Virus record (IMG/VR): IMGVR_UViG_3300048041_000062
Span: 1 to 24,055 of that record
Strand: one strand, 5' to 3'
Length of the DNA: 24,055 nt
Origin: a virus
Shown here: in pieces, positions 22,181 to 24,055 of the stretch
Numbering within the stretch: the stretch's first letter is position 1
How the letters are laid out: each line of letters begins with the position of its first letter
Program-made: the position numbers and the translations under genes
Notes under the pieces: generated by a model
What the model was told of the DNA's origin: nothing
Seen by the model: only the letters and a program-made list of their open reading frames with translations
Database searches by the model: none

Positions 22181-24055
22181 TTAATAAGTAATTTTATTAA
22201 GTGTCCAGGGGTATTCCGCCGTGTCATAAAATTTTTTTCGTTTAAGCATATGTTTATTAGAAAACTTACATTTACTAGAAATATCAAACACTGATATTGC
22301 GTCTTTGTCATCTGCCTTACGTAATCCTCTACCAATACTTTGTATCACTCTTACGAAGCTTTTCCCGGGTTCAACTAGCACAAGATTGAAAATTCTATTA
22401 ATACTAATACCAGTTGATGTGGTGCCATACGTAGCAACCATTATAGCATTATTATCTAAGTTAATATCTTTATAATGTTCTTTACGATCAGTTGCTTTCA
22501 TTTTGCCACTAATGAAAACACATTCTGGTATCAATTCTTGTAAAATTTTGCCAGTCTCAATACGATCAATTAGAATTAATGTATTGCCAGTTAATGCTAT
22601 ATCTTTGATCATCTTAGCTAACCAAGCTAATCGTATTGGATTAGTAACTAGATATTTTAATTCTTCTGGATAAGTTCTATACACTACTGTCTCAGTTGTT
22701 TGTATCATATTAACATGACATTGTGCCAAATGACCAGCATCTTGTAATTCTTTAGCTGTTAGATTTCCAATAACAGGTCCTATAGCACTATACAAACTTA
22801 CCTGATTATATTCTTCTTCAGGTATAGTCCCTGTTAATCCCCACCTAATTGGAATACCTGCAAACGTAGTCGTTAACAACGTATGAATTACATTGGTGTT
22901 CTTAACTAGATGAACTTCATCACAAATAACTGCTACGATGTTATCCATAAACACTTCAAATTGATTTTCGTCTAGTGCATCTTTATTCTTTTTATCTAAT
23001 ATATTTAGACTCTGCCAAGTGCATATTGTATGCGTCTTGTTATATTCTTTTCTATCTCCGTATAATACACCTACATCTAATCCTATGTTGCGATAGTCTT
23101 CTTCTGTTTGTTGGACTAAATTTTTGTTCGGGACGATAATTATTGTTCTACCATATTTTTGTGCTATCATACTTAATGATGCGGTAACAATAGTATTATG
23201 AGTAACTACAAATTCATCTGTCACATATAAATGATCTGGATGATCAATCATAATGCATCTAACTGGTTCTGTTGATACCTTTTTAATATCAATTATATTT
23301 AATAATGCTTTTCTTGCCAAACCAAATAACTTATTATTAGCTACTCGTTTAATTCTTTTTTCTATTAATTGTAATTTTCTAGGAAGAGTTACTAAAATAG
23401 ATGGAGTTGGATGATAAACAGATACATTATAGCAATCTTTGCAAGGAGTTACAACTCCTTTATATTTATATGTTCTATTTTTTCCATGCGTATGTCTGGC
23501 TATACCACCAACACTTCGTATTAAATATGCAAAATCTTCAGCAAGTTGTTTACTTGTAGTAGTAAAACTAATGCAACCTCTTTGATTAACATATCCATCA
23601 GTATCTAATAAACCTTGTATCATTTCAATACGCTGGTGATATCCAGCATTAAGATACATCTGAGGTACAAATTTGGTATGACTATATGTACCTTTTAATC
23701 CTAAGTCATTGATTATTGCTTTATATTTATGATAAGTAGGATAAGGTAAACCTTTTACTAATTTACCATTTTGATTTTTTGGATGAAGTTTCATCCAATT
23801 CGATCTTGCAACCGCATGTATTTTAGGTGTTTTAAACTTAAATGAATAATCATAATTATTATTATGATGTAAAATATAAGCATTATCTAATAATGATGAT
23901 ATCTTATCTAAAATAAATTGGTCAGCTGAGCTGATACCAAAATTCTCTCTAAATGATCCATCACCTAATAATGCACCTAACAAATATGGATTCATAGGTA
24001 GATCAATATTAGTATTATCAAATTTCATAGATGCTAATGGGATAGATATAGCTCG
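22181..24055 (-). CDS. uvsW: UvsW-type DNA helicase interrupted by an intein, N-terminus outside window
   Basis: The frame is open to the right edge; the ATG at 24028 is an internal Met of the intein, since codons upstream of it are also open. The host protein resumes at Thr (codon 23194-23192) after the intein's closing HN. It then shows TIVTASLSMIAQKYGRTIII (after the Walker A Lys), the DEVH box (VICDEVHLV), LTGT, LILIDRIETGKIL, and motif VI QSIGRGLRK. These are superfamily 2 helicase motifs in UvsW order. UvsW unwinds R-loops and branch-migrates recombination intermediates during T4 replication. The residues before the insertion (first part of Walker A and N-terminal domain) lie outside the window. 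It is followed directly by an HNH endonuclease gene. Confidence 0.9.
   Translation of the reverse strand, partial: RAISIPLASMKFDNTNIDLPMNPYLLGALLGDGSFRENFGISSADQFILDKISSLLDNAYILHHNNNYDYSFKFKTPKIHAVARSNWMKLHPKNQNGKLVKGLPYPTYHKYKAIINDLGLKGTYSHTKFVPQMYLNAGYHQRIEMIQGLLDTDGYVNQRGCISFTTTSKQLAEDFAYLIRSVGGIARHTHGKNRTYKYKGVVTPCKDCYNVSVYHPTPSILVTLPRKLQLIEKRIKRVANNKLFGLARKALLNIIDIKKVSTEPVRCIMIDHPDHLYVTDEFVVTHNTIVTASLSMIAQKYGRTIIIVPNKNLVQQTEEDYRNIGLDVGVLYGDRKEYNKTHTICTWQSLNILDKKNKDALDENQFEVFMDNIVAVICDEVHLVKNTNVIHTLLTTTFAGIPIRWGLTGTIPEEEYNQVSLYSAIGPVIGNLTAKELQDAGHLAQCHVNMIQTTETVVYRTYPEELKYLVTNPIRLAWLAKMIKDIALTGNTLILIDRIETGKILQELIPECVFISGKMKATDRKEHYKDINLDNNAIMVATYGTTSTGISINRIFNLVLVEPGKSFVRVIQSIGRGLRKADDKDAISVFDISSKCKFSNKHMLKRKKFYDTAEYPWTLNKITY
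23195..24055 (-). mobile_element. Intein with LAGLIDADG-type endonuclease in the UvsW Walker A motif
   Basis: Visible intein parts in order: DOD endonuclease motif one NPYLLGALLGDGSF, a linker, motif two IEMIQGLLDTDGYV, and the C-terminal splicing block HLYVTDEFVVTHN, whose final His-Asn is followed by Thr. The two Asp of the LAGLIDADG motifs are present. Thr fits the +1 splicing residue and the last Walker A position, so the insertion point is between Lys and Thr of GKT. The N-terminal splicing block (first Cys or Ser) is outside the window. Splicing should restore active UvsW. Confidence 0.88.

Overview
The window looks like part of a large, AT-rich, T4-like tailed phage genome, probably marine or environmental. 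Recognisable T4-type genes are the replicative helicase (gp41-like), the primase (gp61-like), a UvsW-type helicase and a likely small clamp-loader subunit (gp62-like). TATAAATA boxes, the T4-type late promoter, precede several virion-like genes. The host cannot be read from the sequence. Assignments come from reading motifs by eye; no database search was run.

Layout. 1-4100 (minus) is one continuous open frame of at least 1366 codons that runs off the left edge: a repeat-rich, probably virion-associated protein. 4168-6461 (minus) is a tightly coupled small-gene cluster ending in an IscA/HesB-type Fe-S carrier. 6553-7104 (plus) is a methyltransferase, separated by a GAAA-loop terminator from a minus-strand virion-like gene (7183-7977). 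8037-9382 (minus) holds two coupled genes, diverging from an acidic protein gene (9469-9921) across a late promoter. 9923-12421 (minus) is the helicase-primase pair. 12496-13695 (plus) is a TnpB nuclease gene without TnpA, followed by a structural-like gene on the minus strand. 14705-16131 holds small accessory genes. 16185-16853 is an HNH homing-endonuclease gene interrupted by one in-frame TAA. 16881-19023 (minus) is a replication-like operon: gp62-like protein, zinc-finger protein, coiled-coil protein and a 206-residue protein resembling a heavily shortened DnaE/PolC (C-family) polymerase core. 19201-20304 (plus) is a repetitive virion-like protein with a structured leader and its own terminator. 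20405-21375 holds two convergent genes. 21459-24055 (minus) is UvsW with an intein in its Walker A motif, followed directly by an HNH/NUMOD3 endonuclease gene.

How it fits together. Minus-strand replication and recombination genes alternate with late virion genes. Four different selfish-type nuclease genes (TnpB, broken HNH, intein DOD endonuclease, HNH/NUMOD3) sit beside or inside the replication genes. The two most unusual items are the miniature C-family polymerase-like protein, which keeps the catalytic-type aspartates, and the lone TnpB gene. No gene-free stretch exceeds 300 bases.
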